This document shows positions 36,856-45,196 of a stretch of 64,000 nt of DNA, in pieces. The notes beneath the pieces were generated by a model. The model was not told the origin of the DNA and did not search any database. It was given only the letters and a program-made list of their open reading frames with translations. Source of the DNA: Thaumasiovibrio subtropicus. GTDB lineage: Bacteria > Pseudomonadota > Gammaproteobacteria > Enterobacterales > Vibrionaceae. The DNA is taken from the NCBI RefSeq assembly GCF_019703835.1, contig NZ_AP023055.1:558001-622000 (forward strand), written 5' to 3'. A program made the position numbers and the translations under genes. Position 1 is the stretch's first letter, and every line of letters begins with the position of its first letter.

Positions 36856-37113
36856 TCAAACCTTTATTGCAGGGTAGGCATACTCGATGTCAGCATACCT
36901 TAGGCGAAGGCATTCCATCGAGTGTGAACCAGAGCCACATATGAATTGTGCGGCAGGCCTGAAGTGAGGGTTAAGAGAAGAGAACAAACGCTTGATTTCG
37001 AGTTGAGTCACAACGTTAGAGCGTTTTTTCAGCACAGTAAGATAGCGGACTAATAGATCGCAGGTTATGCGGATTTTTTCCGCATAACATGACGAGCACG
37101 ATTGTCCTTGCAA
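36856..37113 (-). pseudogene. integron integrase (intI) fragment
   Basis: The segment VVTQLEIKRLFSSLNPHFRPAAQFICGSGSHSMECLRLRYADIEYAYPAI follows the box I region of IntI proteins, normally LYGSGLRxxECLRLR. Here the box I arginine is lost (GSGSHS). Beyond the stop at 36856 a shifted frame gives GRRPQNRTLPPSRWG, which recalls the GKGGKxRTVTLP segment that comes next in IntI. No catalytic C terminus follows. It reads away from the cassette array, the usual orientation of intI relative to attI. Confidence 0.6.
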
Positions 37114-37518
37114 CTCTAATATATTGTTTTTAATGGTTAATGTTAGATGCGTTTCGCCAATGATGGCAGATTATACGGAATCAAAATTTGGGGTATTATA
37201 CGGAAATAATCCGTATATAAAGCGTTAGTCGTTTAATATTTTGAAAGGTTTTAAGGTTAAAGTTGGTTCAATAACTTTCGTCGTATTGTTTCACTGGCTA
37301 CGTTTGTTGGCGCTACTGGATCGCATGATGCTAATGTTCAATTTAGGGCGCTTTGTTTGGCCGAGTAAAATTCATAGCCTTTCCCTAAGTAAGTTCTACA
37401 AATGTCGAGCATTGATTTTAATGGCATTAGATTGTGCGAATAATCAGCATTCAATGGCAAAGCCACCGACTAACAAATAAGGATAAGTGTCGCGCAGCCG
37501 ACACTTTATCCGGGTGTT
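37114..37518. other. former attI region and a gene-less cassette
   Basis: AT-rich DNA with short repeats of TATACGGAA (37170-37215) upstream of the integrase fragment, and a GCGTTAGTC sequence near 37223 that may be the attI core. The open frame at 37241-37480 looks like translated cassette/attC DNA without a ribosome-binding site, so I do not call it. A hairpin GGATAAGTGTCG / CGACACTTTATCC lies at 37480-37512. Confidence 0.4.
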
Positions 37519-37856
37519 GAACAAGCCCGGACCACTATATAAGGAAATTACTCAGATAGATTGAAAGGGGTATGATGCCTTGCACCGAATTTAAAACGAG
37601 CGCAACCAGAAGCGACGATAAGCAACGTCACTTCAATAGGTTACCCTCTGTTTGCGTGTTCTCTGTTGACCTCCTGTTTCACTGTGCTAATGCCATTCTC
37701 CTTATCTTCGCCTTTCGGCTATCTCGGTCGGCTGACTCCGACGCAGGTCATCGTGTGCTGGCAGCAGGGGCAGACGCGCTGTACCCGTGGACGCGTTGAT
37801 TGTTGCGGCAGCCGAAACGGTGACCACCATAACATCGGTAGTTGAATAGTTAGTCG

Positions 37857-37866
37857 TAACTGCCTC
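37857..37866. repeat. left 10-bp target duplication of the ISAs1-like element
   Basis: TAACTGCCTC, repeated exactly at 39065-39074. Confidence 0.9.
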
Positions 37867-39064
37867 CAGGGCAGGAGCATACTTTGATGGATTTATAACC
37901 CAAAGAAAACTCTTGCCCTATAATCGTCGTTCCAACCCGCTTTTTTCAGCTTCACTTTTTGACTCGGTGCACCACAGTCGCATTGCTTGAGCATATTCAT
38001 CACAAAACGTCTGAATAACGCAATGTTTTCAACCGCACCATCTAAAGTGATACGAGAGCTATCTTCTTTAAAAACAACATCTAAAACATAGTGTTGACTG
38101 TTCTCTATCCGCCAATGCTGGCGAATATAGTGGCCCAGTAGTTTGTGATTCGGCGATAAAGAACTTATGTAGTATGAGGTATCTACAGTGCCTTTACCGT
38201 TGATCACACGATGGCGTTCCACTGCTATAATGCTTCTTACCGTCGGCCACTTCTCCGACAGGTCGGCAGGCAATTTGGCCTTTAGCTGAAACACGTATCG
38301 CTCCTCGCTGCGTCCATGTTTTTTCTCTTTGATTTCAGTGACTATTTTCTCCTTGCCTGCATCAAAAACTGCTTGGAACTGCGCCACAACAGCCGCTCTA
38401 AGCTTAGGCTGATTATTCTTAACCTGGACAACAACATGGGCTTGCTTTTCTTTGATTTTCTCTAATGTTTCACGCTGACAATGCAGTGCATCAACCGTGA
38501 CAACGCTACCCTTTACATTAATAACATCAAGCATTTGGCGGACAATGCTTATCTCACCATTTTTAGTCTCAGTCGGCTTTTGACTCAGAACGAGACCACG
38601 CTCGGTGTCGTACGCCGTGACCAACTGCAATGCTGTTTTTCTATCGTTACGATAGGAGCCTCGAAGTACTTTTCCGTCAAAGGCGATAATGGGGCTGCTG
38701 TCCTGACCAGTTCGTTGTTCGTTTATCCAAAGAGCTAAAGCCTCAAGCAAAGATTCGGCAACAACGGAACGCAAGATACGAGCTATCGTGTGTCTGCGAG
38801 GGATACCATGTTCGAATGGTCTGTATTTTCTTAGCCAGTCGAGCTTTTCTTCTCCATAAAATTCAATGTCTTGCCAGCCTTCGCATCCTGATGCAATGGC
38901 ACTAATCACAAGGAACATCACGTCGATGATATCGTGCTTCTGGTTGATGTTCGACCGAGTATCTTCTACAACAGATAAGTGTTCAATAAGGTTCACAATT
39001 GCTATATTTCAGAGGGTTTGGCGCAATTAGATCACATTAGCTATCAAAGTGCGATCCCGCCCTG
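37867..39064 (-). mobile_element. ISAs1-family insertion sequence
   Basis: 1198 bases. Terminal inverted repeats CAGGGCAGGAGCATACTTTG on the left and CAGGGCGGGATCGCACTTTG (complement) on the right, with 10-bp target duplications TAACTGCCTC outside. Complete transposase gene inside. Confidence 0.92.
37893..38996 (-). CDS. ISAs1-family transposase (H-repeat-associated type)
   Basis: 367 residues with the family order: N-terminal DUF4277-like helical part (NQKHDIIDVMFLVISAIASGCEGWQDIEFYGEEKLDWLRKY), IAFDGKVLRGSYR with the first catalytic Asp, VVTVDALHCQRET with the second, and HWRIENSQHYVLDVVFKEDSSRI with the final Glu. The frame is intact and the element may be active. Confidence 0.93.
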   Translation of the reverse strand: MNLIEHLSVVEDTRSNINQKHDIIDVMFLVISAIASGCEGWQDIEFYGEEKLDWLRKYRPFEHGIPRRHTIARILRSVVAESLLEALALWINEQRTGQDSSPIIAFDGKVLRGSYRNDRKTALQLVTAYDTERGLVLSQKPTETKNGEISIVRQMLDVINVKGSVVTVDALHCQRETLEKIKEKQAHVVVQVKNNQPKLRAAVVAQFQAVFDAGKEKIVTEIKEKKHGRSEERYVFQLKAKLPADLSEKWPTVRSIIAVERHRVINGKGTVDTSYYISSLSPNHKLLGHYIRQHWRIENSQHYVLDVVFKEDSSRITLDGAVENIALFRRFVMNMLKQCDCGAPSQKVKLKKAGWNDDYRARVFFGL

Positions 39065-39074
39065 TAACTGCCTC
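39065..39074. repeat. right 10-bp target duplication of the ISAs1-like element
   Basis: TAACTGCCTC, identical to 37857-37866. Confidence 0.9.
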
Positions 39075-39975
39075 CCACTGCCGTGTAGCAGACCGTAGTC
39101 ACGTACCCGTTGTAGCCCTTTGGGGAGGACGTGCTGCACAATCAGCCACAAGAACTCAAGAGTCGGCAAAGTGCGTGTCGTAGGTTGTCGAGTCTGACTA
39201 TCGGTATAGCGAAACGTCACCGTGTTATCACTGATATCGATGATGTCCTTATCGGGTAGCACGCCACGATACAGATAGCGCGACAAATATTGCAGTGCGG
39301 GGAGGCCGCGCCCCACATGTCGGCAGTCTACGACCCAGTGTGATGGCAGTGGTGTTGCCGGCAGTGATAGTAAAGGATGACGGTTGATGGCATCGAGTAA
39401 CCGCGCTCGCCAAACACTCGCCAGCGCCTTGTGATGAAAGAGAAAGCCTTTTTTACCCTTGTGCCATTGCTTGCGAAGCGGCTGATAGACCCCAGCGGGC
39501 ATCACCACATGGAGATGAGGATGCAGATCGCGGCGTCGGTTATGAGTATGCAACACTAAGGTAAACCCACTCTGGCCATGAAGTTGGCGTTGACTAAAGT
39601 CCTTCAGCAACTGTGCCACCACCGCAAACATCACGGTATAAAATGGCTTCGGATGATAGCGAGCCAACGCACGTAGCGGTGCGGGTATGGTAAACGTCAG
39701 CATAAAATAGTCACACGGCAGGAGCTTGGCCTGCTGGCGTTCGAGCCACTGTGCATTGGCGTGCTGTTGACACTGCGGGCAATGGCGATGACCGCAACCG
39801 AGCGGTAACCGATCATCATGCTGACAATGGTAGCAATACCACTGTGAGCGACCCGCCTGCTCAGTGCGACAACGGCACATCGCGTGGATGGCACGATGCA
39901 TCTCGGGTGTCAGCTTGGTGTGATAGCGGGCAGTGAACGCGGCTAAGTGCGTGGTAAGTAGTGTGACGAAGTCAT

Positions 39976-40856
39976 TCATTGTGCCTCCCACATCAGGGTC
40001 AGGTTGTCAGCCAACAGATTGACAACGTTGACAGTCGATGCAGTCTTCACTTGTGTGAGCTGGGTATAACGTGCCGTGGTATTTAAGCTGGCATGACCCA
40101 GCAGCACTTGCAGCGAGCGAAGATCGAGCCCCTGCTCCAATAAGTGAGTGGCATAGCAATGCCGTAGCGAGTGTGGGCTGACTTTTTTATGGATGTGGGT
40201 ATCACGGCAGACTTGCTTCATCGCTTTTTGAACGCTGCCGCGATCCATCGGCGCATCGTTGGCTATCCCAGGAAATAGCCACTGAGGATGGCGATGCGAA
40301 GCCCAATGTAGGCGCAACGCTTGCAGAGTACGTGCCGGTAGCGGTACAAGTCGATCCTTCCCGCCTTTACCGTCACGGACATGGACTTGCATCGCGTGCG
40401 CATCGATATCGGAGACGGTGAGGCTAAGGGCTTCCCCAAGCGCAGCCCCAAGCAATAGAGGGTAAAGAAAAAGACCTGATACCGCCGTTGTCGGGTCATA
40501 CTGATCAACAAACCGACTTCAGCGGGGGTAAGAATATCCGGCAGACGCTTCACCTGCGGTGGCTTAACGATATTAAGCCATTGCCACTTCTTGTTGAGCG
40601 TGTAGCGGTAAAAGAACTGCAAGCCGATACGATCGAGCTTGACGGTACTCCACGAGTGGCTGTCGATCAGTTGACGGAAATACCGGCGTAGATCATCAAG
40701 CGATAAGTTGTCAGGTGGGCAGTCGAAATAGGCTGCCACACGCCGCACAGCGCGACTGTATGCATCAATAGTTGCAGGCCGCTTGCCTTGTAAAGTGAGA
40801 TTATCGAGATGTTGTTGATAAAGCTGGTCAAAATGACGTTGTTGTTGTGGGTTCAT
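39976..40856 (-). pseudogene. tyrosine recombinase of the IS91-like element, frameshifted
   Basis: Two frames join at about 40440: the first ends YCLGLRLG then leaves the frame, the second picks up at GEALSLTVSDIDAHAMQVHVRDGKGGKDR. One G is missing from a GGGGG-type run. Restored, it is about 295 residues with SAM-like N-terminal core-binding domain and catalytic R (GLRLGEAL), K, HSLRHCYATHLLEQG, LLGHASLNTTARYTQL. It lacks the extra patch of integron integrases, and its stop overlaps the Y2 transposase start by 16 bases, so it belongs to the IS91-like element. Confidence 0.85.
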
Positions 40857-40950
40857 GATGGTTCTCCACGGCTTACCGGTATGGTAAGGTCATAGAGTTA
40901 AGTGTATGTAATCAAAGCACTCTGCCGCGTAGCGGCTTCGTTCAACAAAC

Positions 40951-41438
40951 GACTATGGCGTCAATGATTAGTTTTTGGCGATGTTTTCATCCTAAATGCG
41001 CCATCTCTAAACATCGAGTTTAAGATCACAACTATCTCTCTTACACGCGCAATAATGGCGGCTTTTTCAGGCTTTCCAGTGTCAATTAAGCGAGTGTTGG
41101 TGGCATTAAAAACAGGATTCCATTGCTTGGCAGATTGTAGAGAACGGTTCCATCTTGAGCTGTTTGTTAAACTCTCTCGCTCAAAAGTGCGCGCCACTAC
41201 AAGCTTCTAGCCCTATACGTATAGGTGGAATATTTGCTATGTTTGTGAGTAACTTAGCGCGTGATACGGACTAGTGAAGAAGAGTGGTTTTCCGCTCACT
41301 AAAGATGTGTAAACTGAAGTGGTGTTTAGCAAGGTCAACTCCGCAATAACAGATGGAATGAGGCAAGGTGACCTTCAGTACTCTCACAGCGACCACTTAA
41401 GGGTGGCAGATCTACATCAGGGGGAATCCATGTCATTC
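40951..41438 (-). mobile_element. IS110/IS1111-type remnant, copy A
   Basis: Reading leftward it holds the transposase N terminus (CYCGVDLAKHHFSLH ... IPPIRIGLEACSGAHF) joined directly to the C-terminal end (NPVFNATNTRLIDTGKPEKAAIIARVREIVVILNSMFRDG); the central two thirds are deleted. It starts after AACAAAC (attC-like left arm) and ends at CCATGTCATT before CGTTAGG (right arm), so it sits inside a former attC site. Confidence 0.75.
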
Positions 41439-41451
41439 GTTAGGAAAATGA

Positions 41452-41925
41452 GTGTTAGCAATGCTTTATAAGAATGTTCTTCTTGAACAACTAGAAGACG
41501 AATATGAACTCCGATTGATTAGTCTTGAGAAAAATAAATTTGGATTTCTCAGCTATCTCAGGAAAGAGTTTAATTACTCAGCTTTAGAAGCAAAAGAGCA
41601 TCTAAATAGCGTACAAGTTATTAAATCCTCCTTGAGTTTAAAAAAAGCCAAATTGGAGATGGCAAAACTAGATGAGATTGATGTTTCAGTAGAAATGATA
41701 AAAACGGGGAGTGACTATATCAAAGGCTATGATCCAGATCTCGTTGAAAAGTATTTATCCTCCCAAAATAAAGACATAACGCTAAAAGATTACTACACGA
41801 CGAAAATTCCTGTAATTTTATATGATAAAGGTGAACAGTCATTCTTTCTCCTGATAGAAGACAATGATATGTTCAAGAGTTGTATACGGTACCTTATAGA
41901 AGTAGGTCAGATTCGTAATGCATAA
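41452..41925 (+). CDS. cassette gene: unknown, weak ribosomal L7/L12-like segment
   Basis: 157 residues. The stretch KFGFLSYLRKEFNYSALEAKEHLNS ... KAKLEMAKLDEIDVSVEMI follows the alpha-beta pattern of the L7/L12 C-terminal domain (VIKxVRExTGLGLKEAKxLV ... A..V.V.). The remainder is unknown. GTG 41452 follows an attC-like CGTTAGGA that doubles as ribosome-binding site; ATG 41461 is an alternative. The gene ends in an attC-like GCATAACAAA. Confidence 0.55.
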   Translation: MLAMLYKNVLLEQLEDEYELRLISLEKNKFGFLSYLRKEFNYSALEAKEHLNSVQVIKSSLSLKKAKLEMAKLDEIDVSVEMIKTGSDYIKGYDPDLVEKYLSSQNKDITLKDYYTTKIPVILYDKGEQSFFLLIEDNDMFKSCIRYLIEVGQIRNA

Positions 41926-42050
41926 CAAATCTATCCACCGGAACAGCAGTTTTTCGTTGCAATCTATGCACTCCGCTAGCGCTTCGTTGACATAAATCAT
42001 AACTACAGCTCGCTGTCCTATTATAGCGACGTTTTCAGGCTAAAGAGTAT

Positions 42051-42374
42051 ATGACAATAGAAGATTTATTTGAATCAGATCTCCTGAGTATAAATCAAGA
42101 TTTCAACGACTTATTCATAGAAATGCAGTTTCTTCTTGAGTCGGGCAAGAAAGGGATTTTGTTAGTCAGCAATGAACAAACTAATCCCATTACTGTGCGT
42201 TTTCATGGGTTGAGTCTCTCTGTAAATAAAACAACAAGTAACATTATTCCCACTCTTGGTGAGGTTGAAGGTGTTTCTTTCTCAGGTAGTGTTTTCACTT
42301 TAGAAGGGGATTTTGGCTTCATTGAGATTAAGGGTAACCAGGTTTTTCTGCGAGACACATCACAATACATATGA
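42051..42374 (+). CDS. cassette gene: unknown 107-residue protein
   Basis: MTIEDLFESDLLSINQDFND, then beta-rich repeats (GILLVSNEQTNPITVRFHGLSLSVNK ... GVSFSGSVFTLEGDFGFIEIKGNQVFLRD). No family known. Orientation agrees with the other cassettes and a GTTAGGC lies 15 bases after the stop. Confidence 0.5.
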   Translation: MTIEDLFESDLLSINQDFNDLFIEMQFLLESGKKGILLVSNEQTNPITVRFHGLSLSVNKTTSNIIPTLGEVEGVSFSGSVFTLEGDFGFIEIKGNQVFLRDTSQYI

Positions 42375-42465
42375 GCCTTCTGCTTGTAGTTAGGCAATAA
42401 GGGCTCAAATTTCAAGTTGGGTCGTTTAGCATTATCGCCCGTTAGCAAGGTTATCACTCTTCACT

Positions 42466-42915
42466 ATGCGAATAGCTTTTGACTTAGATGATTTGCTAAT
42501 TCCAACAACTCAAGATTTTTCAGTTGGAAGCAGCAAACTGCCATTCCCATTAAGCCTTCTTTATAGAGAAGAACTTAGAAATGAAGCAGCATCTCTATTA
42601 AAGGAACTGGGCCGCAATCACGAGCTTTGGATTTATACAACAAGCCTTAGGAGTTCGTTTTACATAAAATCTTGGTTCAAGATTTGGGGGGTTCGCATTG
42701 ATAAGGCTATCAATCAAACAGAGCACGATTCCGTAGTTCGGAAACATCGTCAATATTCTTGTTACAGCAAGGCACCAAAGTATTTCGGCATCGACCTAAT
42801 GATCGATGACTCTGAAGGGGTTGGTATTGAATGTACCCGCCAAGGCTGCCAGTCTTTAGTGCTGTCACCGAAAGATAACTCTTGGGCCGGAAAAGTCAGA
42901 AGCATGGTAAAGTGA
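42466..42915 (+). CDS. cassette gene: HAD-like hydrolase
   Basis: 149 residues beginning MRIAFDLDDLLIPTT, the HAD motif I (DxD). Motif II is in WIYTTSLRSS and motif III/IV in YFGIDLMIDDSEGVG. It is shorter than typical HAD enzymes because it has no cap domain. Substrate unknown; probably a phosphatase acting in the cytoplasm. Confidence 0.75.
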   Translation: MRIAFDLDDLLIPTTQDFSVGSSKLPFPLSLLYREELRNEAASLLKELGRNHELWIYTTSLRSSFYIKSWFKIWGVRIDKAINQTEHDSVVRKHRQYSCYSKAPKYFGIDLMIDDSEGVGIECTRQGCQSLVLSPKDNSWAGKVRSMVK

Positions 42916-43006
42916 TAACAATCCAGTTAAGCCTGCTAGTAAGCGTCGCTGGGTCGGCACGAGGCCGCCACCAGTGTAGCGGCGCTCGCTAGGCAGATTA
43001 TTGGGG

Positions 43007-43477
43007 TTACATGGATTCCCCCGGTTGTCAAACATCCGCTAAACTTTAAGTGTTGGCTTTTGGGCTGCCGATCACGGCTTTAATTAAACTGCTCACCTTT
43101 GCCAGTCGTAGTGATGATAGTGGTTGCAGTTTGAGGCCCAACCCCTCGTACTTGCATGAAATTTTGCTCCGTTTCATCAATTCGTTGATTGAGCATCTGA
43201 ATATTGTGTCGTGTATCCGCAATAATGTGCGCCGTTGCAAGCTACTAACCCTATACGTATAGGTGGCATATTTGCTATGGTTGTGAGCAACTTAGCGCGC
43301 GAAACAGACTTGTGAAGAAGAGTAACTCCTTGTTCGTCTACCGCGTGCAAACTAAAATGGTGCTTGGCAAGGTCAACACCGCAATAACAGATGGAATGTG
43401 ACAGGGTTACCTCCAGTACCCTCATAGCGATCACCTAAGTGTGGCAGATCTTCATGAGGGGGAATCCATGTCATTCG
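43007..43477 (-). mobile_element. IS110/IS1111-type remnant, copy B
   Basis: Holds the transposase N terminus (MRVLEVTLSHSICYCGVDLAKHHFSLHAVDEQG ... IGLVACNGAHYCGYTTQY) followed by part of the central helix-hairpin-helix region (frame IDETEQNFMQVRGVGPQTATTIITTTGKG). It therefore broke differently from copies A, C and D. The catalytic Glu of GLEAC is Val here. At 43007-43022 the element's right-end tip TTACATGGATTCCCCC appears in inverted orientation. The right end is CCATGTCATT before CGTTAGG. Confidence 0.7.
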
Positions 43478-43490
43478 TTAGGGTACAAGG

Positions 43491-43910
43491 ATGATTTCGC
43501 AAAACTTTTCATGGTCTAGCAGTATTCATCTAAAGCATGAATCAATTGAATATGACCTTCACAATGATTTTGATTTTAAGGAATATAGCTATTCCATTGA
43601 AACTAAGTCTGTCAATCTTATCTGGAAAAGAGGGGTTGGAAGTTGGGTTAACAAAAATCAACCTGAGTACATTATTTTGACTATAAATGGTGTATTTCAG
43701 GCAGAGGTAAGGCCAAGAGATTCAGACATGTCTTTCACCGAAGACAACTGTCTGAGTAGCTTTGGTTTTATAGCGAATGAAAATTGGTGTGATGGTCAAT
43801 TTTGGACTGAATGTGACCCCGATGAAGAGTGGCTTTGGTCGTTTTATTTTCAGTCTGGAGCGGAAATTGTTCTTGGGGCTAAGAGTGCAACAGTGCAAAT
43901 TGTACTCTAA
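43491..43910 (+). CDS. cassette gene: unknown 139-residue protein
   Basis: MISQNFSWSSSIHLKHESIEY, then aromatic- and Trp-rich beta segments (VNLIWKRGVGSWVNKNQPEYIILTINGVF, NENWCDGQFWTECDPDEEWLWSFYFQSGAEIVLGAKSATVQI). No family recognised. AAGGA lies just upstream of ATG, beside the attC-like CGTTAGG. Confidence 0.55.
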   Translation: MISQNFSWSSSIHLKHESIEYDLHNDFDFKEYSYSIETKSVNLIWKRGVGSWVNKNQPEYIILTINGVFQAEVRPRDSDMSFTEDNCLSSFGFIANENWCDGQFWTECDPDEEWLWSFYFQSGAEIVLGAKSATVQIVL

Positions 43911-43915
43911 TAAAC

Positions 43916-44312
43916 GACTATGGTGACTCTTTTAGTTTTTCCAGTATCGACTGGCCGCGTATAGGTCAATTTAAACAATGGGTTTCATTTCGTGTCAGAC
44001 ATCATTGCCTTGTAGAGTACGGTTCGTTCTTGAGCCTTTTGTTGAACTCTCGTGCTCAATAGTGTGCGCCGCTGCGAGCTTCTAACCCTATACGCATAGG
44101 CGGCATATTTGCTATGGTTGTGAGCAACTTAGCGCGTGATACGGGCTAGTGAAGAAGAGTGGCTTTCCGTTCACCAAAGACGTGTAAACTGAAGTGGTGT
44201 TTAGCAAGGTCAACACCGCAATAACTGATGGAATGTGACATGGTTACCTCCAGTACTCTCACAGCGTCACCTAAGTGTGGCAGATCTTCATGAGGGGGAA
44301 TCCATGTCATTC
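43916..44312 (-). mobile_element. IS110/IS1111-type remnant, copy C
   Basis: N-terminal transposase part joined to a C-terminal part at the same breakpoint as copies A and D (GCGCACAC ... GAGTTCAACAAA ... GAACCGTACTCTAC on the minus strand), with further decay at the 3' side. Left edge in TAATAAACGACTATGG, right edge CCATGTCATT before CGTTATG. Confidence 0.72.
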
Positions 44313-44340
44313 GTTATGTGCCTAACCAGCGGGAGAGCTT

Positions 44341-44664
44341 GTGCCAAATATTTTATTCCTATGTAGCAAGAATAAGCTTCGAAGCCCGACGGCAGAGGCT
44401 ATCTTTTGCGAAGTAGAGGGATGGGATGTATATTCGGCTGGAATCAGCAACGATGCTGAAGTACATGTGGCCCTAGAAGACATCGAGTGGGCTGATTATA
44501 TTTTTGTAATGGAAAACGCCCATAAGAAGAAGCTATCAAAGAAATTTGGTAACGCCATCAATGGGCAGCCGGTAATATCTTTGGGGATTCCAGATGATTA
44601 TGAATATATGGACCAGACATTAATCGATATACTGAAATCAAAAATTCTGGCATATATTAAGTAA
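44341..44664 (+). CDS. cassette gene: low-molecular-weight tyrosine-phosphatase-like protein
   Basis: 107 residues: MPNILFLCSKNKLRSPTAEA carries the C-X5-R-S phosphate loop, and SAGISNDAEVHV, WADYIFVMENAHKKKL and GIPDDYEYMDQTLID follow, the last supplying the possible general-acid Asp. It is shorter than the usual 150 residues but keeps the catalytic elements. Could be a protein or small-molecule phosphatase. GTG start with GGGAG upstream. Confidence 0.75.
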   Translation: MPNILFLCSKNKLRSPTAEAIFCEVEGWDVYSAGISNDAEVHVALEDIEWADYIFVMENAHKKKLSKKFGNAINGQPVISLGIPDDYEYMDQTLIDILKSKILAYIK

Positions 44665-44666
44665 AC

Positions 44667-44677
44667 ACATAACAAAC
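44667..44677. other. attC left arm (R''-like)
   Basis: ACATAACAAAC directly after the phosphatase-like gene; the matching right arm GTTAGGT is at 45172-45178 on the far side of remnant D. Together they make one attC split by an insertion. Confidence 0.55.
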
Positions 44678-45170
44678 GACTATGGCGTCAATAGCTAAAT
44701 TTTGGCTATATTTTCATTCTACATGACGCCATCTCGTAATATTGTGCTCAGTATTACAATCATCTTGCGAACGCAGGCAATGATAGCCACTTTTTTAGGT
44801 TTTCCAGCTTCTAAAAGTCGTGAGTACGTGGTTTTGAAAACAGGGTTACATTGCATGGCTGACATCATGTCCATGCATAATACGGTTCGTATTCGAGCTG
44901 TTTGCTGAATTCCCTCACTCAATATTGTGCGCCGCTGCAAGCCCTATACGCATAAGCGGAATATTTGCTATGTTTGTGAGTAACTTAGCGCCAGAAACAG
45001 ACTTGTGATGAAGAGTAACTTCTCGTTCATCAATGTATCGCAAACTGAAGTGGCATTTGGCAAGGCTAACATTATAATAACAAACGGAATGTGGCAGGGT
45101 TACCTTGAGCATTTACTCTCAATGATCACTTGAGTGTGGTTGATTTTTATGAGAGAGAATCCATGTCATT
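44678..45170 (-). mobile_element. IS110/IS1111-type remnant, copy D
   Basis: About 490 bases. The N-terminal part (MLKVTLPHSVCYYNVSLAKCHFSLR) is joined to the C-terminal part (IRTVLCMDMMSAMQCNPVFKTTYSRLLEAGKPKKVAIIACVRKM) at the same breakpoint as copy A. The catalytic Asp of VDLAK is now Ser. Ends abut attC arms TAACAAAC and CGTTAGGT. Confidence 0.75.
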
Positions 45171-45171
45171 C

Positions 45172-45178
45172 GTTAGGT
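45172..45178. other. attC right arm (GTTAGGT)
   Basis: Matches the cassette core GTTRRRY; pairs with the left arm at 44667-44677. Confidence 0.55.
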
Positions 45179-45196
45179 TAATTTGGGAGTGTAGTT

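Larger units (their letters stand above)
37719..39991 (-). pseudogene. IS91-family Y2 transposase, split by ISAs1
   Basis: N-terminal part 39075-39991 encodes the zinc-binding domain (CYHCQHDDRLPLGCGHRHCPQCQ), the HUH motif DLHPHLHVVMPAG and the later tyrosine region YLSRYLYRG. After removing ISAs1 and one target copy, the frame continues through 37719-37866 as LRLTIQLPMLWWSPFRLPQQ and ends with the C-terminal zinc pair CPCC and a TAG stop at 37719. So the gene was intact before the ISAs1 insertion. As it stands it is truncated after residue 310 with five foreign residues. Confidence 0.85.
37523..40944 (-). mobile_element. IS91-like element with tyrosine recombinase, interrupted by an ISAs1 element
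   Basis: About 2.2 kb without the nested insertion. Left edge next to GAACAAG (37519-37525), which contains both tetranucleotides used as IS91 targets (GAAC, CAAG) and lies at the transposase 3' end, where IS91's replication origin sits. Right edge near GTTC at 40941-40944, immediately before an attC-like AACAAACGAC. Contains a Y2-type transposase gene and an overlapping tyrosine recombinase gene, both now broken. Boundaries are approximate. Confidence 0.6.

Noticed and set aside
37241..37480. 79-codon open frame as a cassette gene
   Set aside because: No ribosome-binding site, hydrophobic low-complexity product and sequence resembling attC-type DNA.
39044..39991. IS91 transposase as an intact 315-residue gene
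   Set aside because: Its last residues come from the ISAs1 end; the true C terminus is found at 37719-37866 beyond that insertion.
39976..40856. Tyrosine recombinase next to the cassette array taken as the integron integrase
   Set aside because: It overlaps the IS91-like transposase gene and lacks the IntI-specific extra patch. The real integrase remnant is at 36856-37113.
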